Source: an uncultured Clostridia bacterium
GTDB taxonomy: Bacteria; Bacillota; Clostridia; Christensenellales; Borkfalkiaceae
Direction of reading: 5' to 3'
DNA length: 64,000 nt
NCBI GenBank assembly: GCA_947626575.1
Contig: CANQSR010000003.1
Location: forward strand, 1-64,000
Made by a program: the position numbers and the translations under genes. How positions within the stretch are numbered: the first letter of the stretch is position 1; the number at the start of each line of letters is the position of its first letter. Of the stretch, positions 1 to 8,993 are shown in pieces. The notes below the pieces were generated by a model. The model did not search any database, was not told the DNA's origin, and was given only the letters and a program-made list of their open reading frames with translations.

Positions 1-596
1 TCGGGAGACCCCTCCGCCTGAAAGAGCCTTAGCGTGTTGACCGTCTTGCCGAAGATGGGCATATCATAGGGGACGGCGGTCACTACCATGTCCGCGAACG
101 TCACGCCGATCGCCTCGTCCGCGCGACGCACCGACCACGGATCGCCCCACGTTTTCAGCCAATCGTCCGCTTCCTCGATCTGGCGGCCGTCTTCGAACCG
201 CTGTCTGAATAGGCCGTAACGATAGCGGATGCCGAAGCCGCAGAGCGGATAGCCGAGCGCCGCGGCGCTATCGAGATAGCACGCGGCGAGCCGTCCGAGA
301 CCCCCGTTGCCGAGCGCGGCGTCCTCCACATCCTCGAAGCGGTTGAGGTCGAAGCCCTTTTCCGCGAAAATTTTCCGCGCCTCGTCCAATACGCCCAGCG
401 CCATGAGGTTGTTATAGAACATCCTGCCCATCAAATACTCGATGGAAAAATAGAAAACCGCCTTTGCGGGCGCTTTTTGGGATGTTTCCGCGATTTCGTT
501 CATGCACGCTTTGGAGATTTCCGCATAGAGTTCCTGCGCCGTCTTGCCCGCAACGTCTATTTCTTTCAGCCTTGCGATCAGCCTGTCCCGATTCAT
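1..596 (-). CDS. glgP: Glycogen/maltodextrin phosphorylase, N-terminal part (cut by window edge)
   Basis: Releases glucose-1-phosphate from alpha-1,4-glucans in the cytoplasm (GT35). About 198 codons are visible, from ATG at 596 to the window edge. The segment EDAALGNGGLGRLAACYLDS is the family's signature near the N-terminus, preceded by SIEYLMGRMFYNN. The start overlaps the stop of the upstream GH13 gene (ATGA, 593-596), so the two are translationally coupled. It is the last visible gene of the alpha-glucan operon and fits there as the intracellular phosphorolysis step. The C-terminal half with the pyridoxal-phosphate lysine is outside the window. Confidence 0.93.
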   Translation of the reverse strand, partial: MNRDRLIARLKEIDVAGKTAQELYAEISKACMNEIAETSQKAPAKAVFYFSIEYLMGRMFYNNLMALGVLDEARKIFAEKGFDLNRFEDVEDAALGNGGLGRLAACYLDSAAALGYPLCGFGIRYRYGLFRQRFEDGRQIEEADDWLKTWGDPWSVRRADEAIGVTFADMVVTAVPYDMPIFGKTVNTLRLFQAEGSP

Positions 597-2233
597 ACTT
601 TCTCCTTTACGATTTTAATATTGTCGTATTCAAAAATCGCATCTCCTGCCGCGTCATACTTTCCGAAATACGCCTTTGCGCGTTCTTCCTTCCCCTCGCG
701 GACGAGAACGAGAATGCCGCCCTGTATCGTCGCATAAAAGTCGCCATCGGGAAGTTTCTTCCGTATATTGGCAAGCGCTTTCAAAAATTCGGCGTACTTT
801 GGCTTTTTCGTCCAATCGTACGCCCGTCTGCAATCGGGATCTTCTCCGCCCAACAAGGGCAATTCCGTTCCGTAGTAGATACACGGCATACCGGGGCAGA
901 AGTAGAGCGCGATGAGCGCGGCGCAAAGTTTTTCTTCGTTCCCCTTGCAAAGTTCGAGAAAGCGCGGGTTATCATGGTTATCCAAGAAGTTCAGCATCAT
1001 CCCGTTTGCTTGGCGGGTGTTCTTATACCATACCCTGTTTACACTTTCGGCGGCTTCTTTTGCCGTGAGGATATCCAAAGCGAAATAGTCTAAAAGCACC
1101 TTATAGAGTTTATAATTCATCACGCCGTCCAACTCGTCCCCGCGCAAAAACATATTGTTTTCATGCCATACTTCGCCGACCATGACCGCTTCGGAATAGC
1201 GGTTTTTGACTGCTTGGCGCAGTTCCCGCCACATGGTGTGCGAAACCTCGTCCGCAACGTCGAGCCGAAGCCCGTCAAACCCCCACGAAAGATAGGTGAG
1301 CGCGATATCGATGAGATATTCCCGCACTTTCGGATTGCTCGTGTTCCACTTCGGCATATAGGAACAATTCGAAAAGGTTTCATAGTTGCACGGCTCTTTT
1401 CGGGGATAGTCGCCGTGGATGATGAACCAATCATAAAAGCGCGACTCTTTCCCCTTCTCCATGACGTCCTGAAAGAAGGGATGGATATCTCCGCAATGGT
1501 TGAACACGGTGTCCGTTACCACTTTGATACCGAGCGCATGGGCGGTTTTCAGCAAATCGTCCAAATCATCGTTTGTCCCGAACATCGGATCGACCTCGGT
1601 GTAGTCGATGATGCTGTATTTATGGTTGCCGCGCCCCTTATAAATGGGCGTGAGATAGAGCGCAGTGATCCCCATATCGGCAAGACGGGGGAGTTCCTCG
1701 GTGATGCCCTTCAAATCGCCGCCCGTGTAGCTGTGATAAGTGACGGGAGCATCCCACGCTTGATTGATATAACTGTCGTCCTTTTCAAAGTTCCCGCGCT
1801 TGAAACGGTCGATAAAGATCTGATAAAACACGGCGTTCTTCGTCCACGGTATTGTTTTCACAACGTCCGTTTCATTGAGATAGGGAAACTGAAAAAACGG
1901 ATATTTCCCGTATTGAAAATCATAGTCCTCGGTAAGCCCTTCTTCCGAGAAATACGCTTCCCCGCCGCTTTGACGGGCAAGGAAAAAAACATAAGCGAAG
2001 CGCACGTCGGAGGATACGATGTCGCAAAGATAAACATCATAGAGTCCGTCGCTGCCGCATTGCTTCATTCTCGCAAAGTTCCGGCTCTTTGCAAAATTGT
2101 ATTTGTTATTCCAAAGCACGCCGATTTCATTGAACCGCTCGCCTTTTTGCACCTTTAAGACGAGGCGCAGCGTGTGCGCATCGAGTGCATAGGCGTATTC
2201 GCTATTCGGAATGTGTTCCACTGTAAAATTCAT
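593..2233 (-). CDS. Cytoplasmic GH13 neopullulanase/cyclomaltodextrinase-type amylase
   Basis: 546-aa enzyme with no signal peptide, expected to hydrolyse imported maltodextrins or cyclodextrins. Residues about 1-120 look like a CBM34-type N-terminal domain, followed by the GH13 barrel. Catalytic residues are visible: nucleophile D325 in GLRLDVAD, acid/base E354 in VGEVW and D421 in NHDN. The start at 2233 is chosen because GGAG sits 7 bases upstream; an in-frame upstream ATG (2269) lacks such a site and would lie inside the terminator hairpin. It is followed by glgP with a 4-base overlap. Exact substrate (maltogenic amylase, neopullulanase or cyclomaltodextrinase) cannot be decided from sequence. 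Confidence 0.9.
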   Translation of the reverse strand: MNFTVEHIPNSEYAYALDAHTLRLVLKVQKGERFNEIGVLWNNKYNFAKSRNFARMKQCGSDGLYDVYLCDIVSSDVRFAYVFFLARQSGGEAYFSEEGLTEDYDFQYGKYPFFQFPYLNETDVVKTIPWTKNAVFYQIFIDRFKRGNFEKDDSYINQAWDAPVTYHSYTGGDLKGITEELPRLADMGITALYLTPIYKGRGNHKYSIIDYTEVDPMFGTNDDLDDLLKTAHALGIKVVTDTVFNHCGDIHPFFQDVMEKGKESRFYDWFIIHGDYPRKEPCNYETFSNCSYMPKWNTSNPKVREYLIDIALTYLSWGFDGLRLDVADEVSHTMWRELRQAVKNRYSEAVMVGEVWHENNMFLRGDELDGVMNYKLYKVLLDYFALDILTAKEAAESVNRVWYKNTRQANGMMLNFLDNHDNPRFLELCKGNEEKLCAALIALYFCPGMPCIYYGTELPLLGGEDPDCRRAYDWTKKPKYAEFLKALANIRKKLPDGDFYATIQGGILVLVREGKEERAKAYFGKYDAAGDAIFEYDNIKIVKEKV

Positions 2234-2244
2234 ATCTGCTCCGT

Positions 2245-2292
2245 AAAAAAAGTGTGGATACGGACACAAAAGTTTCTCGCGCCCGTATCCAC
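2245..2292 (-). terminator. Intrinsic terminator inside the alpha-glucan operon
   Basis: Perfect 10-bp arms GTGGATACGG (2254-2263) and CCGTATCCAC (2283-2292), with seven A residues (2245-2251) that become a U-run on the minus strand. It lies between the surface amylase gene and the cytoplasmic GH13/glgP pair, only 12 bases before the latter's start, so it probably attenuates expression of the last two genes. Confidence 0.75.
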
Positions 2293-2314
2293 TATAATCA
2301 AGGAGGTCAAGATG

Positions 2315-3931
2315 TTACTTTAAGACTACGATGGAGTACGGTTGAATGGTGAGCGTATCGCCCCGCGCAATGCTCTTATTAAAGACGTTGAGCGTGTCTG
2401 CAACCTTGACGTTGCCGTAGTCGGAGAGCTTTACGTCGAATTTTTCCGTCTTGTTCAGATTGATGAGAATGATGACGGAACTCCCGTTCCACGTCTTTTT
2501 GATCGCCGCAACATACGGGCTGACGCTTCCGGCGGTCTCAATCGTTCCCCGCGCGATTTCGGGGTGACGGTTGCGGATACGGTTTTTCTCTTTATAGTAG
2601 TTGAGGATAGAACTCTGATCGTCCTTTTGAAGCTCTACCGAACCGAACCCGTAGGACGATTCCGCAACATGGAAGCCGAACGAGGGGGAATTAAATACCT
2701 GTCCCTCTCCCATTGTTCCCTCGTCGTACCACAGCATGGGTACGCGCTTGGTTTCGTCCTGCGTGCTTGCGCAGGTCATGCCGATCTCGTCGCCGTAATA
2801 GTCGAAGGGGCTGCCGTTCATCACGGCGATAAGTCCCGCACCCATTTTGACGTACTCCGCTTCACCGAGCATATTGGCGGCGCGGACGGTATCGTGATTG
2901 CCGAGGAAGGGCGCGAGAATGCCGACGTCATAGACGTCCTGCAAATTCAGAAGAAGTTTCTCGAACCGTTCTCCGGGATTGGGATATTCGGTGAGCAGCA
3001 AATTCCGTATCGGCGACGCATTCGCGCCGTTGCCCGCGCTCACGGTGAACAGGAAAAAGCTGTCGCATCCGCTACTGTAATATTCGCGGATCGTAGTATT
3101 TGACCCTTCCCACGCTTCGCCGACGATGTAGGCGTCCTCTTTGATGGATTTCGCCGTCTCGTTCACCCATTTGAGGAAAGCGATGTTCTTGGTGACGTTC
3201 CCCGTGTAGTAGCTCGTCACCGCGTCCAAACGGAAGCCGTCGCAGCCCATATCTTCGAGCCAAAACTCGAAGACATTCCGTATCTCGGCTTTCATGGCGT
3301 CGCTATCGAGGTTGAGATCGGGCATGATGGTATCGAATTGCGCTTCATAATACCAACCGTTTGCGCCGTTTACGGGGCGGTATCCCGCGAGCTGGGTCTG
3401 CGCGAAATTGTAGTAGTCGAGATATTTTGCATTCTCGCCCTCGGTCTCCCCGTTTTTGAGCGCAGTGGTGGCCTTTTTGAACCATTCATTCCCGCTCGAA
3501 GAGTGGTTGATGACCATGTCGATGATGACGTTGATCCCCCGCTTATGCGCCTCGGTCGTAAGTTCCTTGAAGTCCTCGTTCGTGCCGTAATCCTTTTCCA
3601 CCGTGTAATAATCGGCGACGTCGTACCCGTGATAGGTGGTGGACTCCATGATTGGCATGAGCCAGATGCCGTTGTAGCCCATTTCTTTGAGGTAGTCAAG
3701 CTGATGGGTCACGCCCTTCAAATCCCCGATGCCGTCGTCGCCCGTATCCCAGAAGGAGCGGACGAAGATCTCATAGTAGTTGCGGTAGTTATCGTCGATG
3801 ATATTGAGCTGGCCGCTGTCGACCGGCACGTTAGGGGTATCGGGATCATTGTTACACCCGCCCAACGCGATGAGGCCCGCACAAGTAAAGGACAGGGCAA
3901 GAACGTTTGCAAGTATCTTTTTTGCTTTCAT
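2315..3931 (-). CDS. Surface alpha-amylase lipoprotein (GH13)
   Basis: 538-aa lipoprotein: signal peptide with lipobox ending at C26 (ALGGC), then a short linker and a complete GH13 domain. Catalytic triad is visible as D236 (GFRLDAV), E272 (IVGEAWEG) and D347 (LGNHD). It would cut starch or maltodextrins at the outer face of the membrane, making oligosaccharides for the importer encoded just upstream (16-base gap to malG). Start at 3931 has AAGGAG 7 bases upstream. The fold resembles oligo-1,6-glucosidase/trehalose-synthase-like relatives in the first barrel strands, so endo versus exo specificity is open. Confidence 0.92.
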   Translation of the reverse strand: MKAKKILANVLALSFTCAGLIALGGCNNDPDTPNVPVDSGQLNIIDDNYRNYYEIFVRSFWDTGDDGIGDLKGVTHQLDYLKEMGYNGIWLMPIMESTTYHGYDVADYYTVEKDYGTNEDFKELTTEAHKRGINVIIDMVINHSSSGNEWFKKATTALKNGETEGENAKYLDYYNFAQTQLAGYRPVNGANGWYYEAQFDTIMPDLNLDSDAMKAEIRNVFEFWLEDMGCDGFRLDAVTSYYTGNVTKNIAFLKWVNETAKSIKEDAYIVGEAWEGSNTTIREYYSSGCDSFFLFTVSAGNGANASPIRNLLLTEYPNPGERFEKLLLNLQDVYDVGILAPFLGNHDTVRAANMLGEAEYVKMGAGLIAVMNGSPFDYYGDEIGMTCASTQDETKRVPMLWYDEGTMGEGQVFNSPSFGFHVAESSYGFGSVELQKDDQSSILNYYKEKNRIRNRHPEIARGTIETAGSVSPYVAAIKKTWNGSSVIILINLNKTEKFDVKLSDYGNVKVADTLNVFNKSIARGDTLTIQPYSIVVLK

Positions 3932-3947
3932 AATATCTCCTTCTTGA

Positions 3948-4853
3948 TCAGTCTTTGACTGCGCCGCTCGTCACGCCCGAAACATAGTATTTCTGCATAA
4001 AGACGAACAGTCCGCCGATGACGATCGCAATGATCGTCGCACCCGCGCAGAACGTCGTGAACCACTTACTGAAAGCACCCTGATCGGAATTGATAAGACG
4101 GTACAGTCCGAGCGCCACGGTAAACTTTTCGGGGCTTGTGTTGTTGATGATGACGTTGACGAAGATGAAGTCCCCCCACGGCCCGATAAACGAAGTCAGG
4201 ATCGTATAGACGACGATGGGCTTGGAGAGCGGGAGGATGACCCGCCAGAAGATCGTCCATTGGGATGCGCCGTCCAAAATGGCTGCTTCCTCCAAAGAGC
4301 GGGGGATGGTATCGAAGAACCCCTTGCTGATGTAGTAGCCCATCGCCGCGCTCCCCGAATAGACGAGAATGAGCGCGAGGTGGCTGTTCGTCAGCCCCAT
4401 CGCCTTTAAGATGAAGTACACGGCGATCATGGACATGAAGCCGGGGAACATGCCGAGAACGAGCATGACGTTCATGAGCGGCTTCCTCATCTTAAAGCGC
4501 ATCCGCGAGAGGGCGTATGCCGTCATGAGCGTGAAGAGCGTCGTGAGCGCGCACGAGCAGGCGGCGATTTTGAGCGTATTCCCAAACCAAATGGGGAAAT
4601 CGGTCTCCGTGAAGAGTTTCCCGAAATTCCCGAAGCCGAGTTCGAGATTATCGGGGAACAGCTTGTTGATAATGCCCGTGTTGGGCGTTACGCGGAATGC
4701 CGTATACACCATATAGCAAATCGGCAGGATCCACAAAATTCCCATGACCGTCAGCACAATATAGACGACGGTATCAGTCACATGATTGAGGGCTTTCTGT
4801 CCCAAATGAGACTGCTTTTCTCTCCGTTTCTCGGCGTTCGCGATATTTTCCAT
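3948..4853 (-). CDS. malG: Maltodextrin ABC importer permease, MalG type
   Basis: 301-aa inner permease of a CUT1 sugar importer with six predicted membrane segments. The EAA loop that contacts the ATPase is visible (EEAAILDGASQWTIFWRVI). It pairs with the MalF-type permease just upstream, whose stop overlaps this start (TGATG). An in-frame GTG one codon earlier (4856) is equally possible; GGAGGAGG precedes both. The partner genes malE and malF and the flanking amylases say that the substrate is a maltodextrin. No ATPase gene is in the locus. Confidence 0.9.
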   Translation of the reverse strand: MENIANAEKRREKQSHLGQKALNHVTDTVVYIVLTVMGILWILPICYMVYTAFRVTPNTGIINKLFPDNLELGFGNFGKLFTETDFPIWFGNTLKIAACSCALTTLFTLMTAYALSRMRFKMRKPLMNVMLVLGMFPGFMSMIAVYFILKAMGLTNSHLALILVYSGSAAMGYYISKGFFDTIPRSLEEAAILDGASQWTIFWRVILPLSKPIVVYTILTSFIGPWGDFIFVNVIINNTSPEKFTVALGLYRLINSDQGAFSKWFTTFCAGATIIAIVIGGLFVFMQKYYVSGVTSGAVKD

Positions 4854-6313
4854 CACTGATATTCCTCCTCCTGCGTCACAGCTTTACTGCGGTTATAGGT
4901 GATGAGCGATACCAAGCCGCAGATGACAAATACGGCGATGCCGATGACGGAGGCCATCGCATACTGCACGTTGGTATCCGTCGTCATGCGGTATAGCCAC
5001 GTCACGAGCAGGTCGGTCGATTTGCTGTTGCCGACCCCGTAGTGAATGGAATCGGCGGGGCCGCCGCCCGTAAGAAGCCATATCACGTTGAAGTTGTTGA
5101 TATTCCCCACGAACTGCGTGATGAGGTAGGGCGTCGTCACGTGGAAGATATAGGGCATTTCGATCTTCCAGAAGAGCTGCCAAGAATTTGCCCCGTCGAG
5201 TTTTGCCGCTTCCAACATATCCTGCGGGATATTCATGAGGATGCCCGTCGTCATGAGCATGGTAAACGGAATGCCTATCCACATATTCACGAGGATAATG
5301 GTAATTCGCGGCAACAGGGATAGATACTGCGTATCCGCAAGCCAATAGATCGTCGTCCCCAAAATCTTGTTCAAGATGCCGTCGCCGTCCAAGATTTTAG
5401 ACATCATGAGAAGCGTGATGAACTGCGGGATAGCAATGGGAATGACGAGAAGTGTTCTCCACAGTTTTTTGAGTTTTGTCCTCGGACGGTTGATGATCTT
5501 TGCCACGATGATGCCGAGGAAGTAGTTTGAAAACGTCGCTACAAACGCCCAAACAATCGTCCACGCCAAAATGAGAAGGAACACCTTTGCAAAGCCCGTC
5601 CCCTCTGCCAATGAAAAGAGATTGGCAAAGTTGGAAAATCCCACCCAATCAAACAGCTTGCTCGGCGGCAGATGTTGATAGTCATAATTCGTGAACGCAA
5701 TGAGGATCATGAACACGAGCGGCATGACCGTGAACACCGTAAGCCCGATGAGCGGGAGAAGCAAAAGAGTTACATAGAATTTTCTGTTTATGTACAGGGC
5801 GCAGTCCTGTTTGAAAGTATTCACAGGTTTGCCCTCCGCCAGCAGGCGGTCGTTATTGACGCTCCCCTTTACGTTCATTCCCCATGCGATCACGAACAAC
5901 ACAAGAACGACGAGAGAGACGACGCCATAGAGCAGAATGAACATGCTGTTCTCGCCCGGCACGCTGACGTATTGCCCAAGAGCGTCATCCCAAACCTGCT
6001 CCGTCTCCTGCACCGTACCCAAGTGTCCCGAAAAGAGAAACTTAAAAAGATAGTTCCCTCCGAAAAAGGCCATAAAGAGAATGAACAGCACTTCGAGAAG
6101 CGCATAGAGGATGCCTTTTACGTACTGTTTGCGCATGATCTGTCCAACGCCCATAAAGAGGAAGGACATTTTGGTGGCGAGAGAACCATGCACAACTGCC
6201 ATTACTACGGATCTGATTCTTTCCCAAAGCCGCTTAAAAGTGAATTTGAGATTGCTCCAAAACCGCGCGAAGAAGTTTTGCTTCGGGGCCGCTGCTGTTC
6301 CGATTGACTCCAT
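4853..6313 (-). CDS. malF: Maltodextrin ABC importer permease, MalF type
   Basis: 486-aa permease. It has an N-terminal extension with about three extra hydrophobic segments (residues about 45-165) before the core permease domain, as in MalF proteins. The EAA loop is visible near the end (EAAKLDGANSWQLFWKI). Membrane protein, working with MalG and the MalE lipoprotein. The start has AAGGAGG 7 bases upstream and comes right after a hairpin-plus-U-run that separates it from malE. The large N-terminal part is longer than in simple CUT1 permeases but usual for maltodextrin systems of Firmicutes. Confidence 0.9.
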   Translation of the reverse strand: MESIGTAAAPKQNFFARFWSNLKFTFKRLWERIRSVVMAVVHGSLATKMSFLFMGVGQIMRKQYVKGILYALLEVLFILFMAFFGGNYLFKFLFSGHLGTVQETEQVWDDALGQYVSVPGENSMFILLYGVVSLVVLVLFVIAWGMNVKGSVNNDRLLAEGKPVNTFKQDCALYINRKFYVTLLLLPLIGLTVFTVMPLVFMILIAFTNYDYQHLPPSKLFDWVGFSNFANLFSLAEGTGFAKVFLLILAWTIVWAFVATFSNYFLGIIVAKIINRPRTKLKKLWRTLLVIPIAIPQFITLLMMSKILDGDGILNKILGTTIYWLADTQYLSLLPRITIILVNMWIGIPFTMLMTTGILMNIPQDMLEAAKLDGANSWQLFWKIEMPYIFHVTTPYLITQFVGNINNFNVIWLLTGGGPADSIHYGVGNSKSTDLLVTWLYRMTTDTNVQYAMASVIGIAVFVICGLVSLITYNRSKAVTQEEEYQ

Positions 6314-6329
6314 CTCTTACCTCCTTATC

Positions 6330-6363
6330 AAAAAATGAAGGGGAGGAGCTTCCCCCCTCCCCT
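6330..6363 (-). terminator. Hairpin with U-run between malE and malF
   Basis: 8-bp perfect stem AGGGGAGG (6339-6346) / CCTCCCCT (6356-6363), followed in the minus-strand transcript by six U (A-run 6330-6335). It sits 12 bases after the malE stop and just before the malF ribosome binding site. Such a partial terminator or 3'-stabiliser commonly makes the binding protein more abundant than the permeases. Confidence 0.75.
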
Positions 6364-6375
6364 ATTGATCGTGTG

Positions 6376-7638
6376 TTAGACGCCTTTGCGTATCTTTTCG
6401 ACTGCCGCTTTGACCTGTGCTTCCGCAGTAGTTTCTCCGCCGCCTGTAACCAAAGCATTTCCGAGCGATTCGAGCGGCGTCCACCAAGTGGTGGGAACGC
6501 TCGCCGCCGATTGGGAATTTGCCATGACCTGCAACGTGACCGAGCAACAGAGATCGTCCTGCACCTTCTGTTCCTGCATCGCCTTCTTGTTCGTAGGCGT
6601 GTAACTGCGCATTTCAAAGTGTTTCATCTGATTGTCGTAATTGCAGAAGTATTCGGCGAGCAGGAGCGCATCCGTCTTGACGTTGGAATAATTGCAAACG
6701 CACATCAGCTTATAGCCCGCAAACGCTTTGAGCGGTTTCTGCTCGTTCGTTTCGGTATTGAAAGTATATGTAGGAAGCGGAGCGATGCCCATGTTGTCGC
6801 CGAGGATCGCTTCGACGGACTTCAAGTTCCATACGCCCGAAACGCCCGCGATGATGGAGCCATCCTCGAAGCCCGCGACGATCTTGCTGTCATTGCTGTC
6901 GCCCTTAAATCCGGGATTTCGAGCATAACGTCCCATTGCCCTTGCCGCAGCCATGCCGTCTGCACCGTCGATGTTGGTGTCGATCTTGACTTCGCCGAAA
7001 CTTGCATCGTATTCCACTTCATAGGTAACACCTGCGCCGAAGAAGAATGCAGAGGAGTACCACCCGTCGTTGATCGGGAACCCGAACTGCTCCGTCTCAC
7101 TGCACTTCGCAAGGATCCCGTCCACCGTTTTGACGTCCTCTTCATTGAGTTTTGCCTTATTATAGAAGAGGAAATAGGTGTTGTAGGTGTAGGGGATGCC
7201 GTAGGTCTGCTTTTCGCCTGCAACATCGAGCGTTGCGGCTTCCATTGCATCGGCGTCGATTTCGTTGTTCAAGCGGTTCAAAAGAGCGCCGCCCAAACGG
7301 TTGATCGCGCCGCCGTTGTAGAGCTTGCGCAAATGATCGCTGGCACAGCAGAAGATATCGGGCGCATTGGAGACGTCATTGAGGACCGCCGTACCCGCGT
7401 CGCTTTCAGGCTGTGCGCCGAAGAGGAACGTGTAATTTTTTTCGGGGTGTAACTCTTGGAATGCCTCCGTCACTTCTTCGGCATACTGCCGATCTTCCTG
7501 CGGAAGCCAGATGACGAGCGTGACATCCTCACCGCCGCTTGTGTCCCCGCCGCCGCAAGCGGCCGCGCCGATAGAAGCGCCGAAACAAAGCGTCAATGAA
7601 AGTGCGGCGCATAGGATTTGTTTTCCTTTATATTTCAT
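6376..7638 (-). CDS. malE: Maltodextrin-binding lipoprotein (ABC importer)
   Basis: 420-aa extracellular solute-binding protein of the CUT1 type. Lipobox cysteine is C28 (GAAACGG). The mature part has the usual two-lobe binding-protein pattern (start VTLVIWLPQED, later YGIPYTYNTYFLFYN, and PLESLGNAL near the C-terminus). It delivers sugar to the MalF/MalG pair encoded immediately downstream. GGAG stands 7 bases before the ATG. Substrate is inferred from the surrounding amylase, pullulanase and malQ genes and not from binding-site residues. Confidence 0.9.
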   Translation of the reverse strand: MKYKGKQILCAALSLTLCFGASIGAAACGGGDTSGGEDVTLVIWLPQEDRQYAEEVTEAFQELHPEKNYTFLFGAQPESDAGTAVLNDVSNAPDIFCCASDHLRKLYNGGAINRLGGALLNRLNNEIDADAMEAATLDVAGEKQTYGIPYTYNTYFLFYNKAKLNEEDVKTVDGILAKCSETEQFGFPINDGWYSSAFFFGAGVTYEVEYDASFGEVKIDTNIDGADGMAAARAMGRYARNPGFKGDSNDSKIVAGFEDGSIIAGVSGVWNLKSVEAILGDNMGIAPLPTYTFNTETNEQKPLKAFAGYKLMCVCNYSNVKTDALLLAEYFCNYDNQMKHFEMRSYTPTNKKAMQEQKVQDDLCCSVTLQVMANSQSAASVPTTWWTPLESLGNALVTGGGETTAEAQVKAAVEKIRKGV

Positions 7639-7728
7639 GATTTCACTCCAAATTGGTTATTTTAGATACACATCTTATTCAGACACACATCTCCCTACAC
7701 AAAGATGAGTGACTCCCTCAAATCATCA

Positions 7729-8745
7729 TTACGCAAGAGGTTGATTTTTCGGCCCCGTGGGCTGTGCATTCGCCTCATGTTCCGCCTGCGTTCTTCCGCA
7801 CTCATCGCATCTGCCGTTCTTTTCAACGGAACCGTCTATGCCACCATCCACAAAATCATGTTTCAAATAGTCGATCCTCTCCCAAGTTACCTCATGAGTA
7901 GTTTCGTTGCCGGGGAAGCTGCGGAACGTGAACTTATAGACGCCCGCCATTTCCTCCGCGGTATAGATGTTCCATGTATAGGAGGGGTTGTTGTATTCAT
8001 AACCGCCGTAAAAGACGAGATTGCCGTTTTCATCCCGCACTTCGCCGTAGAGGTACTGATCTTTTTTGACGTGCGCTCCGCCTTTTTCCGGATTATCGCC
8101 TTCTGCATATTCAAAGCCGATGAGGTTGCCGAGTCCCATCTGCGCGCATCCTGCGTCGCCCGTCCAATCCGCAGTTGACATATTCGTGACAAAACGGAAT
8201 TTCGTACCCTTATTCCATTTCCCACCATTCCAATATCCGGTAGTGAGATCGAGCGTGATCTCAAACGTGTTGCTCGGCGCATTTTCGGACTTGGTGAAAA
8301 ACAACCGTTCAACGTCCGCAACTGTATCGGGACCGACGGATTTTTCCCAAACGCCGTCCTCATCCCTATCGGTAGTAAGCTGTGTCCACGAACTTGTCAT
8401 GATACTGCCGCGGGCATACCAAAACCGGGTATCTTCCGTAGGATTTTGCGTGCGCCAACGGGAGAAAATCGCGGTATTCTTTTCGATCGTCGTACTCGAT
8501 TCCCACGGTTGAGCAAAAGACGCTTCGGCAAACCACCCCTTGAAATCATAGCCTTCCTTTACAGGAAGCCAATCCTCTACGGTGCTACCCTTTGCTACTT
8601 CAACGCTTTTGATCACTGTCCTGCCGTCGTACCACTTGACCGTAACGCTATCGCTCTTGGTCTCTCCGCACGCCGCGAACATCGAACACATAGAAACAGA
8701 CATGAGAAGCGCGAGTCCGCAACCAAGCCATTTCTTAGCCTTCAT
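7729..8745 (-). CDS. InlB-repeat surface lipoprotein, probable starch-binding accessory protein
   Basis: 338-aa lipoprotein (C26, MFAACG). Residues about 33-96 form one Listeria-Bacteroides InlB B-repeat (VTVKWYDGRT ... KEGYDFKGWFAE ... TAIFSRW). The remaining part has two aromatic-rich beta-sandwich-like stretches (RFWYARGSIM, GYEYNNPSYTWNIYTAEEMAG) with no enzyme motif. A C-terminal CDECG element resembles the Asp/Cys tags of other lipoproteins here. TAAGGAGG precedes the start. Its place between pullulanase and malE suggests a role in holding alpha-glucan at the cell surface; this is inference from context. Confidence 0.75.
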   Translation of the reverse strand: MKAKKWLGCGLALLMSVSMCSMFAACGETKSDSVTVKWYDGRTVIKSVEVAKGSTVEDWLPVKEGYDFKGWFAEASFAQPWESSTTIEKNTAIFSRWRTQNPTEDTRFWYARGSIMTSSWTQLTTDRDEDGVWEKSVGPDTVADVERLFFTKSENAPSNTFEITLDLTTGYWNGGKWNKGTKFRFVTNMSTADWTGDAGCAQMGLGNLIGFEYAEGDNPEKGGAHVKKDQYLYGEVRDENGNLVFYGGYEYNNPSYTWNIYTAEEMAGVYKFTFRSFPGNETTHEVTWERIDYLKHDFVDGGIDGSVEKNGRCDECGRTQAEHEANAQPTGPKNQPLA

Positions 8746-8928
8746 AGTTATCCTCCTTATTCATTTTTACGGGCGATGCCCGTTATTCCCTTTGATTGCC
8801 ATTGGAGTTTTTCTTAGCTTTTGCTTCGCAAATGCTAAATGGGGGTACTCCCCATGCTCCGTTAATTTTTGTGTATCTTGCGTTCCCGCCCGCTTCCGTA
8901 TGTTTGCATATGTCATATGTTTCCGCGC

Positions 8929-8956
8929 CCCGTCCGCCGCAGGTGCGGCGGACGGG
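8929..8956. repeat. Perfect 13-bp inverted repeat in the pullulanase-lipoprotein gap
   Basis: CCCGTCCGCCGCA (8929-8941) and its exact complement (8944-8956) separated by two bases. No U-run follows on either strand, so it does not look like a standard terminator. It lies in the 248-base gap 8746-8993; a shorter palindrome (ACGGGC-GAT-GCCCGT, 8769-8783) lies nearer the downstream lipoprotein gene. It may stabilise the mRNA end or be a repeat element. Confidence 0.5.
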
Positions 8957-8993
8957 CCACGGCTTCCCTCCGGGGGGAGGGGGGGAAGGGAGG

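Noticed and set aside
2303..2316. GGAGG followed by ATG on the plus strand before the amylase 3' end
   Set aside because: The frame is Met-Leu-Leu-stop, and it lies over the 3' end of the minus-strand gene.
8929..8956. 13-bp palindrome as a pullulanase terminator
   Set aside because: No U-run on the minus strand, so it is kept only as an inverted repeat.
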